A stretch of DNA of 33,162 bases from Negativicutes bacterium (lineage in GTDB: Bacteria; Bacillota; Negativicutes; Sporomusales; JAOACF01): positions 1 through 33,162 of the forward strand of contig JAOACF010000014.1 in the NCBI GenBank assembly GCA_026417995.1, in the 5' to 3' direction. The position numbers and the translations under genes were made by a program. A model generated the notes under the pieces. It did no database searches. It was not told the origin of the DNA and was given only the letters and a program-made list of their open reading frames with translations. Below, piece after piece: positions 1 to 9,406 of the stretch; positions within the stretch are counted from its first letter, which is position 1, and every line of letters starts with the position of its first letter.

Positions 1-284
1 ACCCTAACCCGTACGGAAATATTGTCTTTAACATTGATTTCTACTGCTTCATTGGGAATAAATTTGGGCTCAGTGGTCATGATGGTTTTCCCGGCAGCGC
101 TTTGCGGTAATTCATCCTTAGCTCTTTCTTTCTCATAGACGTCTGTGATGTTAGGCAATACCATAGTCTCCATGAAGCGCTTGATAAACGTTGATTTACC
201 GGTTCTTACCGGGCCGACTACACCAATGTAGACATCACCTCCTGTCCGTTCGGCGATATCTCTAAACAGGTCAAATTTCTCCAC
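1..284 (-). CDS. spoIVA: Stage IV sporulation protein A (SpoIVA), N-terminal part, truncated by window edge
   Basis: Own translation from GTG at 284: VEKFDLFRDIAERTGGDVYIGVVGPVRTGKSTFIKRFMETMVLPNI..., with a Walker A motif (GPVRTGKST) typical of SpoIVA; SD GGGAGGG upstream. Not in the ORF track (GTG start, runs off the edge). Confidence 0.95.
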   Translation of the reverse strand, partial: MEKFDLFRDIAERTGGDVYIGVVGPVRTGKSTFIKRFMETMVLPNITDVYEKERAKDELPQSAAGKTIMTTEPKFIPNEAVEINVKDNISVRVR

Positions 285-305
285 GTTTTTCCCTCCCCAT
301 ATTTC

Positions 306-331
306 AACTTATGTAAAACATTTGAGCATAT
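306..331 (-). promoter_or_regulatory. Candidate sigma-E-type promoter for spoIVA
   Basis: Minus strand reads ATAT-N14-CATAAGTT upstream of spoIVA; resembles the sigma-E -10 CATAnnnT with an AT-rich -35. By-eye match only. Confidence 0.35.
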
Positions 332-500
332 AGCTCATAGTGTTTCAGATCATCCCTCCCTTAAACCAAGTTACCACCGAACGAAAAGGACTGTAGCGGC
401 AATAAGCGTTTCAGGGACAATAGCTGCAAAACACGGTTCACTGGTAGGTCAATTAATCATTATAAATATATGACATGCCGCAGAGATTATTACAAACATT

Positions 501-530
501 AAAAAGAGTATGGTAACCCATACTCTTTTT
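501..530 (-). terminator. Rho-independent terminator downstream of gpsA
   Basis: Perfect 13-bp stem AAAAAGAGTATGG/CCATACTCTTTTT with loop TAAC, 1 nt from the gpsA stop; T-run on the minus strand. Confidence 0.9.
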
Positions 531-531
531 C

Positions 532-1563
532 TTACCAATTATTCCAATAATTGTTGATGACTACTTCCTCCGCTTCATGCGTGCGGCTGCGCATCATCAG
601 GTCGAACACAGCATCGTGGGGTGATTTGCCTTCATATAATATCAGATAAATCTGCTCGGTAATCGGCATTTCGACACCATGTAGCCGGGCCAGGCGGTAT
701 GCCGCCAACGTGGCACGGATGCCTTCGACCACCATTTTGGTTTCTGCTTCGACTTGCACCAGCGATTTACCCTGTGCCAATAAAAGGCCTGCCCTGCGGT
801 TGCGACTATGCCGGCTGGTACAGGTAACAATGAGATCGCCGAGACCTGATAGTCCGGCAAACGTGGCCGGAGTGGCATTCATCGCAACTCCTAGGCGGGA
901 GATTTCGGCCAATCCGCGGGTCATTAAGGCAGCTTTTGAGTTATCGCCAAAACCTAGGCCTTCAGCAACGCCCGCTCCCAAGGCGATAATGTTTTTCAGT
1001 GCCCCGCCCAATTCCACACCCGCAATATCGGGATTAGTATAGACTCTGAAATATGGCAGAAGGAATAAATCCTGCACGGCTTCAGCTACTTCCCGGGAGA
1101 CGGCTGCAACCACCGAGGTGGTCGGATACTGCACGCCCACTTCCTCTGCGTGATTAGGTCCTGACAAGACGGCGATGTTACCCGCCTGCAAGGGAATTTC
1201 ACTGGCAATCACTTCTGACATCCGTTTGAGGCTGTCAGTTTCTAATCCTTTGGCAGCGCTGACGATAATAGTATCAGGTTCTACCACGTCGGCAATTTGC
1301 CGCACAGTTTGGCGAACTGCGTGCGAGGGCGTTGCGATGACGATATACTTGGCCTGAGCTGCCGCTTCCCGGATATCTGAAGTAAAAGACACCGTCTCCG
1401 GCAATATTACATTTGGCAAATAATCCGAATTTTCCCGGCGTAAGGCAATTTTTTCTTTTAATTCCGGGCTGCGCACCCAGAGTGTCACAGCTTTATGCTT
1501 TTGTCCAAGCATGCGGGCCATCACGGTTCCCCAACTGCCCGCCCCTAAGACGGTCACTTTCAT
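532..1563 (-). CDS. gpsA: NAD(P)H-dependent glycerol-3-phosphate dehydrogenase
   Basis: MKVTVLGAGSWGTVMARML Rossmann motif, LGGALKNIIALGAG, GLGDLIVTCTSRHSRN; adjacent to plsY. Confidence 0.97.
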   Translation of the reverse strand: MKVTVLGAGSWGTVMARMLGQKHKAVTLWVRSPELKEKIALRRENSDYLPNVILPETVSFTSDIREAAAQAKYIVIATPSHAVRQTVRQIADVVEPDTIIVSAAKGLETDSLKRMSEVIASEIPLQAGNIAVLSGPNHAEEVGVQYPTTSVVAAVSREVAEAVQDLFLLPYFRVYTNPDIAGVELGGALKNIIALGAGVAEGLGFGDNSKAALMTRGLAEISRLGVAMNATPATFAGLSGLGDLIVTCTSRHSRNRRAGLLLAQGKSLVQVEAETKMVVEGIRATLAAYRLARLHGVEMPITEQIYLILYEGKSPHDAVFDLMMRSRTHEAEEVVINNYWNNW

Positions 1564-2189
1564 GGCGACCCCTTCTCTTTCGTTTCCGGTTCTTTTTTGC
1601 CGCCTGCCTTGATTTTCAGTTCCTCCCCTTTTAGCAGCCGTTCAATATTGGGGCGATGTCTTACAATGACAAAAACAGCGGCAATAAGTCCAAAATATAA
1701 AAATTCTCCCCGTTCGCCCAGCAGCCACATTGCAATAGGCACCAGCGCCGCGGCAGTAATGGAAGCAAGCGAAACATAGCGGGTATAGTACACGATAAGC
1801 GCCCAAACGGCGAATACAATCAGGGTAACTTGCGGGGCTATGACAGCGATTACACCTAACCCGGTGGCTACGCCCCGTCCGCCTTTAAATCTTAAAAAAA
1901 CCGACCAGTTATGTCCGGCAATGGCGGCTATGCCGCCGATAATGGCCGCCAGCGGGGAGCCGATCAGTATCTGCCCGAGGTAAACGCCGACAACGCCTTT
2001 TAAGAGGTCAGTAAGAAACACCCAGAATGCCGGCTTTGGACCCAAAACACGGTACGCATTGGTTGCTCCGATATTTTTGCTGCCGAACTGGCGGAGATCA
2101 ACCCCCCATAAGTATTTACCCAAAATAAGGCCGTTGGGAATGGAGCCGACCAGATACGCCAAGAGCGCGACCAGTATGTATTTTCCCAC
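1560..2189 (-). CDS. plsY: Glycerol-3-phosphate acyltransferase PlsY
   Basis: LVGSIPNGLILGK, GSKNIGATNAYRVLG, FKGGRGVATGLGV signature; 4-bp overlap with gpsA. Confidence 0.96.
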   Translation of the reverse strand: MGKYILVALLAYLVGSIPNGLILGKYLWGVDLRQFGSKNIGATNAYRVLGPKPAFWVFLTDLLKGVVGVYLGQILIGSPLAAIIGGIAAIAGHNWSVFLRFKGGRGVATGLGVIAVIAPQVTLIVFAVWALIVYYTRYVSLASITAAALVPIAMWLLGERGEFLYFGLIAAVFVIVRHRPNIERLLKGEELKIKAGGKKEPETKEKGSP

Positions 2190-2193
2190 TACG

Positions 2194-3516
2194 CTATTCT
2201 TCCTCCTTGCGCGACCGTACTACTAATTTTAAAGGAGAGCCTTCAAAGCCAAACGCCTCCCGCAGCTTGTTCTCCAGGTACCGAAGATAGGAGAAATGCA
2301 TAATCTCAGCGTCATTGACAAAGAAGACAAATGTCGGCGGCTTAACATCCGGCTGTGTTGCATAATATAACTTCAGGCGTTTGCCCTTGTCGTACGGGGG
2401 AGGATTGATCGCCACCGCATCTTCGATAACCTGATTGAGGACGCCGGTAGCTACCCGCATGGCATGCTGCTCTGCGACAAATTTTACCAAATCAGTGATG
2501 CGGTGTATCCGTTGCTTGGTCAGCGCAGAAATAAACAGCACCGGTGAGTATTGCATGAAAGCGAGTTCATTGCGTATGCTTTCAGTCCAGCGTAGTGTGG
2601 TCTTGCTGTCTTTTTCGACAAGATCCCATTTATTTACTACAATTATGCTGGCTTTGCCTGCTTCATGTGCATAGCCGGCAATTTTTTTGTCCTGTTCAGT
2701 AATACCTTCGGCGGCGTTGATCACCATCAGCACAACATCCGAACGGTCAACCGCGCGCAGCGATCGGATTACACTGTAGCGCTCGACCGGAAGGTCGATT
2801 TTGGCTTTGCGCCGCATGCCTGCGGTATCAATGAGGATAAAGTCGGTACCATCCTTGGCCAGACGGGTATCAATAGCGTCCCGCGTCGTTCCGGGTATGG
2901 GACTGACGATGACGCGATCCTCGCCTAAAATCGCATTGGTCAGCGAGGACTTGCCGACATTCGGCCGGCCGATGACCGCAACCTTGATAACATCGGTTTC
3001 TTCTTTCTCAACCGCCGTGTCCGGCAACTTCTGCACAATTTCGTCTAGCAGATCGCCGATATTCAGTGCGTTAGTTGCGGATATGCCGATGGGATCGCCT
3101 AGCCCCAGGTTATAAAAATCATAAATGTCAAAGCTCGCCTTAAAGGTGTCTACCTTATTCACAGCAAGGATTACCGGTTTTCGGGTATTGCGAAGTATAT
3201 CGGCAATCTCTTGATCTGATGCCGTAATACCGGTTTTTCCGTCTACCATGAACAGTATGACATCCGCTTCTTCCATGGCAAGGTGAGCCTGATGACGCAT
3301 TGCGGCAAGAATGCTGTCTGTTGTTTCTAATTCAATGCCGCCCGTATCAATCATCGTAAATTCGCGACCTTGCCATTCGGCGTCCATATAGATGCGATCC
3401 CGGGTAACTCCCGGCATGTCTTCAACAATGGATACGCGGCGGTTGCCGATATAATTAAATAAAGTAGATTTGCCGACATTCGGTCTGCCGACAATTGCGA
3501 CAATCGGTTTACTCAT
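2194..3516 (-). CDS. der: Ribosome biogenesis GTPase Der (EngA)
   Basis: Two G domains ([12 protein letters not shown] and [12 protein letters not shown]) plus KH-like C-terminus. Start moved to ATG 3516, which has an AAGGAG SD. Confidence 0.97.
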   Translation of the reverse strand: MSKPIVAIVGRPNVGKSTLFNYIGNRRVSIVEDMPGVTRDRIYMDAEWQGREFTMIDTGGIELETTDSILAAMRHQAHLAMEEADVILFMVDGKTGITASDQEIADILRNTRKPVILAVNKVDTFKASFDIYDFYNLGLGDPIGISATNALNIGDLLDEIVQKLPDTAVEKEETDVIKVAVIGRPNVGKSSLTNAILGEDRVIVSPIPGTTRDAIDTRLAKDGTDFILIDTAGMRRKAKIDLPVERYSVIRSLRAVDRSDVVLMVINAAEGITEQDKKIAGYAHEAGKASIIVVNKWDLVEKDSKTTLRWTESIRNELAFMQYSPVLFISALTKQRIHRITDLVKFVAEQHAMRVATGVLNQVIEDAVAINPPPYDKGKRLKLYYATQPDVKPPTFVFFVNDAEIMHFSYLRYLENKLREAFGFEGSPLKLVVRSRKEEE

Positions 3517-3539
3517 GGTCAGTCTCCTTATTCTGCGGT

Positions 3540-4067
3540 TCAAAAATCAATGCCTTTGCGCGCCGGCGCTCCGGCGGCGAAAGGATGCTTGATATCTTTC
3601 ATTTCGGTTACCAGGTGCGCGATATCCAGTATAGCGTCTGGTGCATACCGCCCGGTAAGAACAATCTCGGTCCGGTTGTCCGTAAGACCGGTGAGAAACC
3701 GTACGACTTCATCCGTACTGATGAGTCCGCATGCCATTGCAACGTTGATCTCATCAAGAATTACCAAATCGTAGTGGCGTGAGACTATTGCCTGCTGCGC
3801 CAGTTTCCAACCATTTTGCGCCAGTTCAATATCAATTGCCTCCGGTTCGGCCAAGTTGACAAACTTATTCCGTCCCACCTGCTTAATTTCAAATCCGGGT
3901 AAGCAGGTGGCTGCTTTTGTTTCCCCATAATTCTGATCCTCCTTCATAAACTGAAGCATCAGAACCTGAAACCCGTGACCACAGGCGCGAAAAGCCAAGC
4001 CCAGACTAGCAGTAGTTTTTCCTTTCCCATTCCCAGTATATACCTGAATTAATCCTAACTCCGACAT
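3540..4067 (-). CDS. cobO: Cob(I)yrinic acid a,c-diamide adenosyltransferase (CobO/BtuR family)
   Basis: [29 protein letters not shown]-loop, [41 protein letters not shown]-terminal KGIDF. Confidence 0.92.
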   Translation of the reverse strand: MSELGLIQVYTGNGKGKTTASLGLAFRACGHGFQVLMLQFMKEDQNYGETKAATCLPGFEIKQVGRNKFVNLAEPEAIDIELAQNGWKLAQQAIVSRHYDLVILDEINVAMACGLISTDEVVRFLTGLTDNRTEIVLTGRYAPDAILDIAHLVTEMKDIKHPFAAGAPARKGIDF

Positions 4068-4070
4068 CTT

Positions 4071-5381
4071 TTACCTCCATGCAGAAAGTAACGTATAAAG
4101 GTCTTGCGCAAAATACGCGATTCTTACTGGTGTACCAAGCTCTCTTTCAAGATCAGCCGGCGTAATGCCATCCAGAAATACGCTCTCGCCCTTACGGAGC
4201 GCAATACCGGGGATAATCACTCCCGATCGGCAGCCTTGCTGTTTTTGCAGGGCATCCAATATATCTCGCCCAGTTAATAAGCCTGTAACCGTTACACTCG
4301 AACCGAAAAATACGTTTTCCACCGCAATCACTCGGACAATAAGATTAGGAATTACCAGTTGCCGCAGCAAAGGTTCCAGGATTTTGTGCGCGGACACTCC
4401 GCAGACAACATCTAAGTACAGCGGCATTTCATATCCATCGGATTTCATCGCGAGCACCTCTTCCCATTCGGTTAGGAAGTTGCGCACAATCCCGACTCCA
4501 TTTTCTAATTGCGGAAAGCCGTCATAAAAATTGGCTTCAGGTATCTCCATCCCAGCCGACAGATAAAACTCATCCGACAGATAAACAAAAGAACTGCCAA
4601 TTTCCTGGCGGCAGCGCTCCTGCCACCTATGAACCATCACGATAACTTCCCTGGCCTTCTCCTGATTAAAAACACTGAGTGGATAGCATCCTTCCCGGTA
4701 ACGCGTCAGTCCAACCGGTACAATCGCCAGCGACAGAACATTGGGCGTAGCGGCGTACAGGTCTCTGATCGTTTTTTCCAATACATACCCATCGTTAATT
4801 CCCGGACAGAGTACAATCTGGGTATGGATTTCCACACCACTGTCAAAAAGCCGGGAAAGCTGGGACATGATGTTCGACGCTTGTTTATTGCCCAGCATCT
4901 CAGCCCGAAGCTTGCCGTCGGTAGTATGCACCGACACATACAAGGGCGACAGGTGCAGCCTGTTAATGCGCTCAAAATCGCGCGACATGAGATTGGTCAA
5001 TGTGATAAAGTTACCATATAAAAAAGAAAGACGATAATCGTCATCTTTTATATACAGGCTTTCCCTCATGCCCTTCGGCATTTGATCAACAAAGCAAAAA
5101 ATACAGCGATTGGCGCATTGGCGCACATTATCAAAAACGGCACTTTCAAACTCGATGCCAATGTCTTCATCAAAGTCCTTTTCAATTTCCAAGAGTTCCT
5201 GTTCACCGTTTGCCTTCTCAATTATCAGCTCTACGTACTCCTCAGCGAGGGCAAAGCTTAAGTCAATAATATCCCGTATTGTCTTGCCGTTGACGCTGAC
5301 TATCTTATCACCGGCCGTCAGCCCCATTTCATCAGCGATACTGCCGGAGATAACTCGGGAGATTATACCAGTATTGGTCAA
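4071..5381 (-). CDS. DUF512 family protein (PDZ-like N-terminus, radical-SAM-like core)
   Basis: PDZ-like GIISRVISGSIADEMGLTAGDKIVSVNGKTIRDIIDL; cysteine cluster CANRCIFCFVDQMPKGMRESLYIKDDDYRLSFLYGNFITLTN typical of DUF512. Start reassigned to TTG 5381 behind GAGGTG; the track start would overlap the upstream terminator and gene. Confidence 0.9.
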   Translation of the reverse strand: MTNTGIISRVISGSIADEMGLTAGDKIVSVNGKTIRDIIDLSFALAEEYVELIIEKANGEQELLEIEKDFDEDIGIEFESAVFDNVRQCANRCIFCFVDQMPKGMRESLYIKDDDYRLSFLYGNFITLTNLMSRDFERINRLHLSPLYVSVHTTDGKLRAEMLGNKQASNIMSQLSRLFDSGVEIHTQIVLCPGINDGYVLEKTIRDLYAATPNVLSLAIVPVGLTRYREGCYPLSVFNQEKAREVIVMVHRWQERCRQEIGSSFVYLSDEFYLSAGMEIPEANFYDGFPQLENGVGIVRNFLTEWEEVLAMKSDGYEMPLYLDVVCGVSAHKILEPLLRQLVIPNLIVRVIAVENVFFGSSVTVTGLLTGRDILDALQKQQGCRSGVIIPGIALRKGESVFLDGITPADLERELGTPVRIAYFAQDLYTLLSAWR

Positions 5382-5431
5382 GTTTTTCACCTCGCGTACA
5401 TATATTCCGTTGCGGCACCCTCTTTTCCTGC

Positions 5432-5463
5432 AAAAAAACAGAGTGACGCAAAAAACATCACTC
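5432..5463 (-). terminator. Rho-independent terminator of the upstream DUF3189 gene
   Basis: Minus strand GAGTGA-TGTTTTTTGCG-TCACTC-TG-TTTTTTT; the stop codon TGA (5458-5460) is inside the stem. Confidence 0.7.
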
Positions 5464-5913
5464 CAACCGCTGCTTAACGCTTTCAACAAGCGAGACGAAA
5501 TCCTTATACCGCCGCTGTATTCCCCACACGGAGATTTTTCTTCCTACTGACGTTATAAGAAACCGTTTTGACAGCGCTCCTCCCAGTTTTGTGGAAAAAT
5601 TCAGCAGCGGAAAACTATCTTGCAATATATAATTCGACGGTGAAATACCGGCGGCTTCCAGCATTTCACAAATTACCGATGACAAAGCCTGCCGTTGATT
5701 CCACATCCCCATAAAATAAACTGCATGTCCATGCCCGTCGTGCCCCATAAAATACGGTTTGCCTACAAGCTCGGGGCTTGTTTGGTCATAATAAGGTACG
5801 CTAAGAAATTCCTGAAATGTCGGGACGCGATCCGAAGGCAGTATCCCGCAGTGGATCGCAGCGCTCACAACCGAGGCGTGCGCTCCTGCGAAACAATAAT
5901 AGATAACTACCAA
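5458..5913 (-). CDS. DUF3189 family protein
   Basis: MVVIYYCFAGAHASVVSAAIHCGILPSDRVP... matches my recollection of the DUF3189 N-terminus (YxCxxGAHxSxxAAxIHxGxLP). Confidence 0.8.
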   Translation of the reverse strand: MVVIYYCFAGAHASVVSAAIHCGILPSDRVPTFQEFLSVPYYDQTSPELVGKPYFMGHDGHGHAVYFMGMWNQRQALSSVICEMLEAAGISPSNYILQDSFPLLNFSTKLGGALSKRFLITSVGRKISVWGIQRRYKDFVSLVESVKQRLE

Positions 5914-6341
5914 GTCCTATCACCGCGCTTCTGTTCGACCTCAAGACGTAACCATTCAAGCATCAGCTTATGCAATTCTGTCTCAATATATATCCCTGAC
6001 CATCGGACAAGATCGAGGCAAGTTGCCATCATCGGATGGAAACTTGCCTTATGCCGAAGGATCTCATCAACATCCTTGATTTTGACGTCTAACCGAAATA
6101 TATTTGTTATGCCGGCTATTGCCCGGTCATAGATCGGTCCGTATTTACGATATACTAAACAGCATACCGCATCTCCGTTCCCGTCTATGCCGTACCGGTA
6201 GAAAGGCTGTCGCCGCCAGTCTCTCGCGCTTAGCCATCCATGCGCGCTGTCAGCAAGTACGGCACGCCCATAAAATTCGCAGTGAAGGCGGCATGCGGCC
6301 CAAGGAAAATAAGGATGCGATCCTTGATAAATAATGATCAC
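5907..6341 (-). CDS. DUF3189-like protein, divergent paralogue
   Basis: MIIIYQGSHPYFPWAACRLHCEF... has the same length and layout as the neighbouring DUF3189 protein, including (D)GNGDAV vs (D)GHGHAV; overlaps it by 7 bp. Confidence 0.65.
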   Translation of the reverse strand: MIIIYQGSHPYFPWAACRLHCEFYGRAVLADSAHGWLSARDWRRQPFYRYGIDGNGDAVCCLVYRKYGPIYDRAIAGITNIFRLDVKIKDVDEILRHKASFHPMMATCLDLVRWSGIYIETELHKLMLEWLRLEVEQKRGDRTW

Positions 6342-6350
6342 CGGCGCTAT

Positions 6351-7502
6351 TCACTCTCGGCCATCAGAAGGATTTTTCTTGCCTCGTTTAATCCTGCCAA
6401 GGAAGTTGGCAAATTCAGTACTGGTAAATTGTTTCAATTTCGCACCTGCTTCCTTAAGACCACCAGTGCTGAGCAAGAGGAATGCGCCACCACCAACTAC
6501 CAGCAGACCAAGTATCCAGCCGATTGATTTCGCAGCGCCGCTAGGACCGGATTGTGTCGTACCCATGCCCGTGGCCCCTGTTCCGCTAGGCGTTCCGCTT
6601 TGACTGGCCTGTCCTAGTACTGACGGCACAACATCAGCGAATAAAGCGATTCCCCTTTCCGCTGCTTCTTTGGTATTTGTATGAGCACCGACCTCTAACA
6701 ACATCGAACGGGGATGAAGATCCTGATTATAGTCGCCGCCCTTGGCAAAAAAGATGCCTTTAACCAATCCGGGATGCTTCTGGTCGGCGGCGGCTTTGAT
6801 TTTCAGGGCGTAATCTTCGATTTGTTTCGCAGTGGCGCCGTACTTTCCTACTACAAGTTGTATCTTGGTAACATCCTGACCGTTGATATTTGCTTTATAC
6901 ACTTGCGGCGGTACGGCATCACGGTGAATATCAAAAACGGCGTCCGGTTTCTGTTTAATCAGGCTTGCCACTGTCCGGCGCGATCGCTCATACGCCATAT
7001 CATCATGTGGATCATGTTTTGCTTCAGAAATAAGAGGTTCGATACCTTTAGCCTTTAGCGCATTGGCAAAACTTTTGCCAACATCGTAAATGCCGCCCGC
7101 CCCTAACTTGCTTTCTTTACCGTCGCTGGGAACATACGACTCATCGGAATGGGTGTGGTAAATCGCTACCCTACCGCCGCCCTGCGCTTTGGCAGTCTTA
7201 GGCGCCAAAAATGCATAGAGGATTCCGTTTTGCGCTTCCTTTGGCAGATACTGTGACAAATTCACGTCACCAATGTATTTAGCGTGGGCGGTATCCCCTT
7301 CAATGCGAATAATTTCAAACCGTTTATTGTTTTCGGTAATACACTGGTCGCCAATTTTTACATGACGACCGGTCATATATACAACATTGCCATTTTCGTC
7401 AACGATAGTAAAAAAAACGCCATCATACCGCTCGGAGGCCATCGCGGGCGACATGGCAAGGATCAGGAGCGAGGCCATCAGCAGGGCTATAAATCTATTC
7501 AT
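6351..7502 (-). CDS. spoIIP: Stage II sporulation protein P (SpoIIP)
   Basis: VAIYHTHSDESYVPSDG, DIHRDAVPP, LLEVGAHTNTKEAAERG; signal peptide MNRFIALLMASLLILAMSPAMA when started at ATG 7502 (SD AGGGGTGA). Confidence 0.93.
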   Translation of the reverse strand: MNRFIALLMASLLILAMSPAMASERYDGVFFTIVDENGNVVYMTGRHVKIGDQCITENNKRFEIIRIEGDTAHAKYIGDVNLSQYLPKEAQNGILYAFLAPKTAKAQGGGRVAIYHTHSDESYVPSDGKESKLGAGGIYDVGKSFANALKAKGIEPLISEAKHDPHDDMAYERSRRTVASLIKQKPDAVFDIHRDAVPPQVYKANINGQDVTKIQLVVGKYGATAKQIEDYALKIKAAADQKHPGLVKGIFFAKGGDYNQDLHPRSMLLEVGAHTNTKEAAERGIALFADVVPSVLGQASQSGTPSGTGATGMGTTQSGPSGAAKSIGWILGLLVVGGGAFLLLSTGGLKEAGAKLKQFTSTEFANFLGRIKRGKKNPSDGRE

Positions 7503-8253
7503 TCTTGTCACCCCTGTTGAATTTCTGCGTTTGTGCTTGCGGTGCATCCTTTGTATTCTGCTGTTTATTGCGGTTAGGGTTTTTAGCCAGTTCTTCGCTA
7601 AACTCATAAAGCCCTTCGGGACGGTGCGGTCCTAACACGGGCCCACCCTGCAGCTTCTCTCTGGTCTCCCCGATAAGCTCGGCAAACATAACAGCGACAA
7701 TACCGGCAATGATCGTAACGTCAAATGCTCCCGCGCCGCCCATGGCAGTGCGTCCTGGGATACCAGCGTTAATCAACGTCACCATATGAACGACGTCACT
7801 CAATACAATGCCTAAAACGCCGCCAATAAAGGAGCTGCGGCGGGAACGTCCGGCCAGGTAGGCAATCAGGCCAGCCGCAATACCGTAAATCAGTTTGGGG
7901 TCTAAAAACATGTTTTCAGGCTCGTAAGGCAGATACCGGGAGCCAAGCCAAACGGCAACCGCGACCAATATTGAAGCTAATACTGCGCGAACCCGCTCCG
8001 CCGTTTCGTCGGCTTTGAAGATAAGCCAGATTGCCAGCGCTGCCGGTATCAAAGCGCCTCCCACATTAATGGTGACTTCAATCGGCTCACGCATCACCGG
8101 AATATCAATAAAACTACCGACAATCATGGCGCCGATGAAGAGCAATGCCTGCTTGTCGGTTAAACGCATGCGATCCAGGATCCGCTGAGCCAGTCCGAAA
8201 TACACCAATATTCCGATGACTAAAAGCGCGATCATTCCTAATGGCATACTCAT
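7495..8253 (-). CDS. DUF1614-type multi-pass membrane protein
   Basis: MSMPLGMIALLVIGILVYFGLAQRILDRMRLTDKQALLFIGAMIVGSFIDIPV..., GGAGAFDVTIIAGIVAVMFAELIG; several hydrophobic segments; overlaps spoIIP start. Confidence 0.75.
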   Translation of the reverse strand: MSMPLGMIALLVIGILVYFGLAQRILDRMRLTDKQALLFIGAMIVGSFIDIPVMREPIEVTINVGGALIPAALAIWLIFKADETAERVRAVLASILVAVAVWLGSRYLPYEPENMFLDPKLIYGIAAGLIAYLAGRSRRSSFIGGVLGIVLSDVVHMVTLINAGIPGRTAMGGAGAFDVTIIAGIVAVMFAELIGETREKLQGGPVLGPHRPEGLYEFSEELAKNPNRNKQQNTKDAPQAQTQKFNRGDKNE

Positions 8254-8316
8254 ACGATTCACCTACTTAATAGTTTTTGGTATCCTTATGTTGTCCGGAA
8301 TACCCAAAAACCATGC

Positions 8317-8346
8317 AAAAAGGCACAGCGTCAGCTGTGCCTTTTT
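8317..8346 (-). terminator. Rho-independent terminator of fni
   Basis: 13-bp perfect stem AAAAAGGCACAGC/GCTGTGCCTTTTT, loop GTCA; the fni stop TGA lies at the loop. Confidence 0.92.
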
Positions 8347-9395
8347 CTTTTTCTATATTCTGTAATGTTAATACCCCGCGCCAAGAGCCACTCTCGCACA
8401 AACCCGGTAATTACCACCGGTTTTTGACAAAGTTCCGAACAGTTGCGCGCGCCTGTAAGCAACACGAATTGTTTCATCTCCGCCAGAAACTGCCTGATCC
8501 AGACTGCTGCTGCTTCCGAATCCTTTTGTAAAACCAATTTTATAACCGGACCGGCTGCTCCGATACCAGCAGCGCCTAGCGCCAGAGCTTTTACAGCCTC
8601 AAGCGGCGTACGGATGCCGCCGGAGGCGATGACATCGACTGTCCCCCCTGCTGCGTCCAGCGTTTCCAGCAAGCTGATTGCCGTGGGGATTCCCCAAGCG
8701 GCAAGCTCAGGCGAAACAGGACGTCCTAGTCTTGCAGCTTCAATCGCAATAAAGTTGGTTCCGCCTGCACCACCCACATCAAGCGCACGAACTCCGACAT
8801 TAACCAAAGCTACCGCTTGCTCCCGCGCAATGCCGCATCCTACCTCCTTAACAATGACAGGGACGTCGACAGACCGGACAATCTTTTCAATGTTATGCAG
8901 ATAGCCGACAAATGACCGGTCGCCCTCCGCCATGACGATTTCCTGCGCAACATTCAGATGGATTTGCAGAGCTTGGGCACCAATCATGTCAACGGCCCTT
9001 TTTGCCTGTTCGGGGCTGGCGTGTGCGCCAAGATTAGCAAAAATAATGCCGGAAGGATTAACCTTGCGTACAATCCGGTATGTATCCGCCATTTCCGGAA
9101 ACTCCAGCCCGGCATATTGCGAGCCGACCGCCATTGCCGAGTGCGTGACTTTGGCAATTTCAGCGATACGTCCATTAAAATCGGCAACGGCCTCGGCTCC
9201 GCCAGTAATCGCATTGATCATAAAGGGGTGCCGGAGAGGAATACCTGCAATTTCCGTTGTCATCTCAACCTCACTGTCAGTGAGGTCAGGCAGGCAGTTA
9301 TGGATCAGCGAAATATCGGCAAAGTAGGTGTTTTGCGGTCCGTCAGGCAATGCCGCAGCATGACGTATATGCTCTAATTTCCTGGATTGTCGCAC
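8331..9395 (-). CDS. fni: Type 2 isopentenyl-diphosphate delta-isomerase
   Basis: R.KLEHI (N-terminus), MINAITGGA, GSQYAGLE, VPVIVKEVGCGI, DVGGAGGTNF, DVIASGGIRTPLEAVKALALGA. Confidence 0.95.
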   Translation of the reverse strand: MRQSRKLEHIRHAAALPDGPQNTYFADISLIHNCLPDLTDSEVEMTTEIAGIPLRHPFMINAITGGAEAVADFNGRIAEIAKVTHSAMAVGSQYAGLEFPEMADTYRIVRKVNPSGIIFANLGAHASPEQAKRAVDMIGAQALQIHLNVAQEIVMAEGDRSFVGYLHNIEKIVRSVDVPVIVKEVGCGIAREQAVALVNVGVRALDVGGAGGTNFIAIEAARLGRPVSPELAAWGIPTAISLLETLDAAGGTVDVIASGGIRTPLEAVKALALGAAGIGAAGPVIKLVLQKDSEAAAVWIRQFLAEMKQFVLLTGARNCSELCQKPVVITGFVREWLLARGINITEYRKRKRHS

Positions 9396-9406
9396 GATAT
9401 ATTCTC

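Noticed and set aside
437-448. 12-mer TTCACTGGTAGG repeated at 29598-29609
   Set aside because: Many 12-mer repeats are expected by chance in 33 kb; no shared context.
4509-5021. 170-aa plus-strand ORF inside DUF512
   Set aside because: Antisense shadow of a conserved gene.
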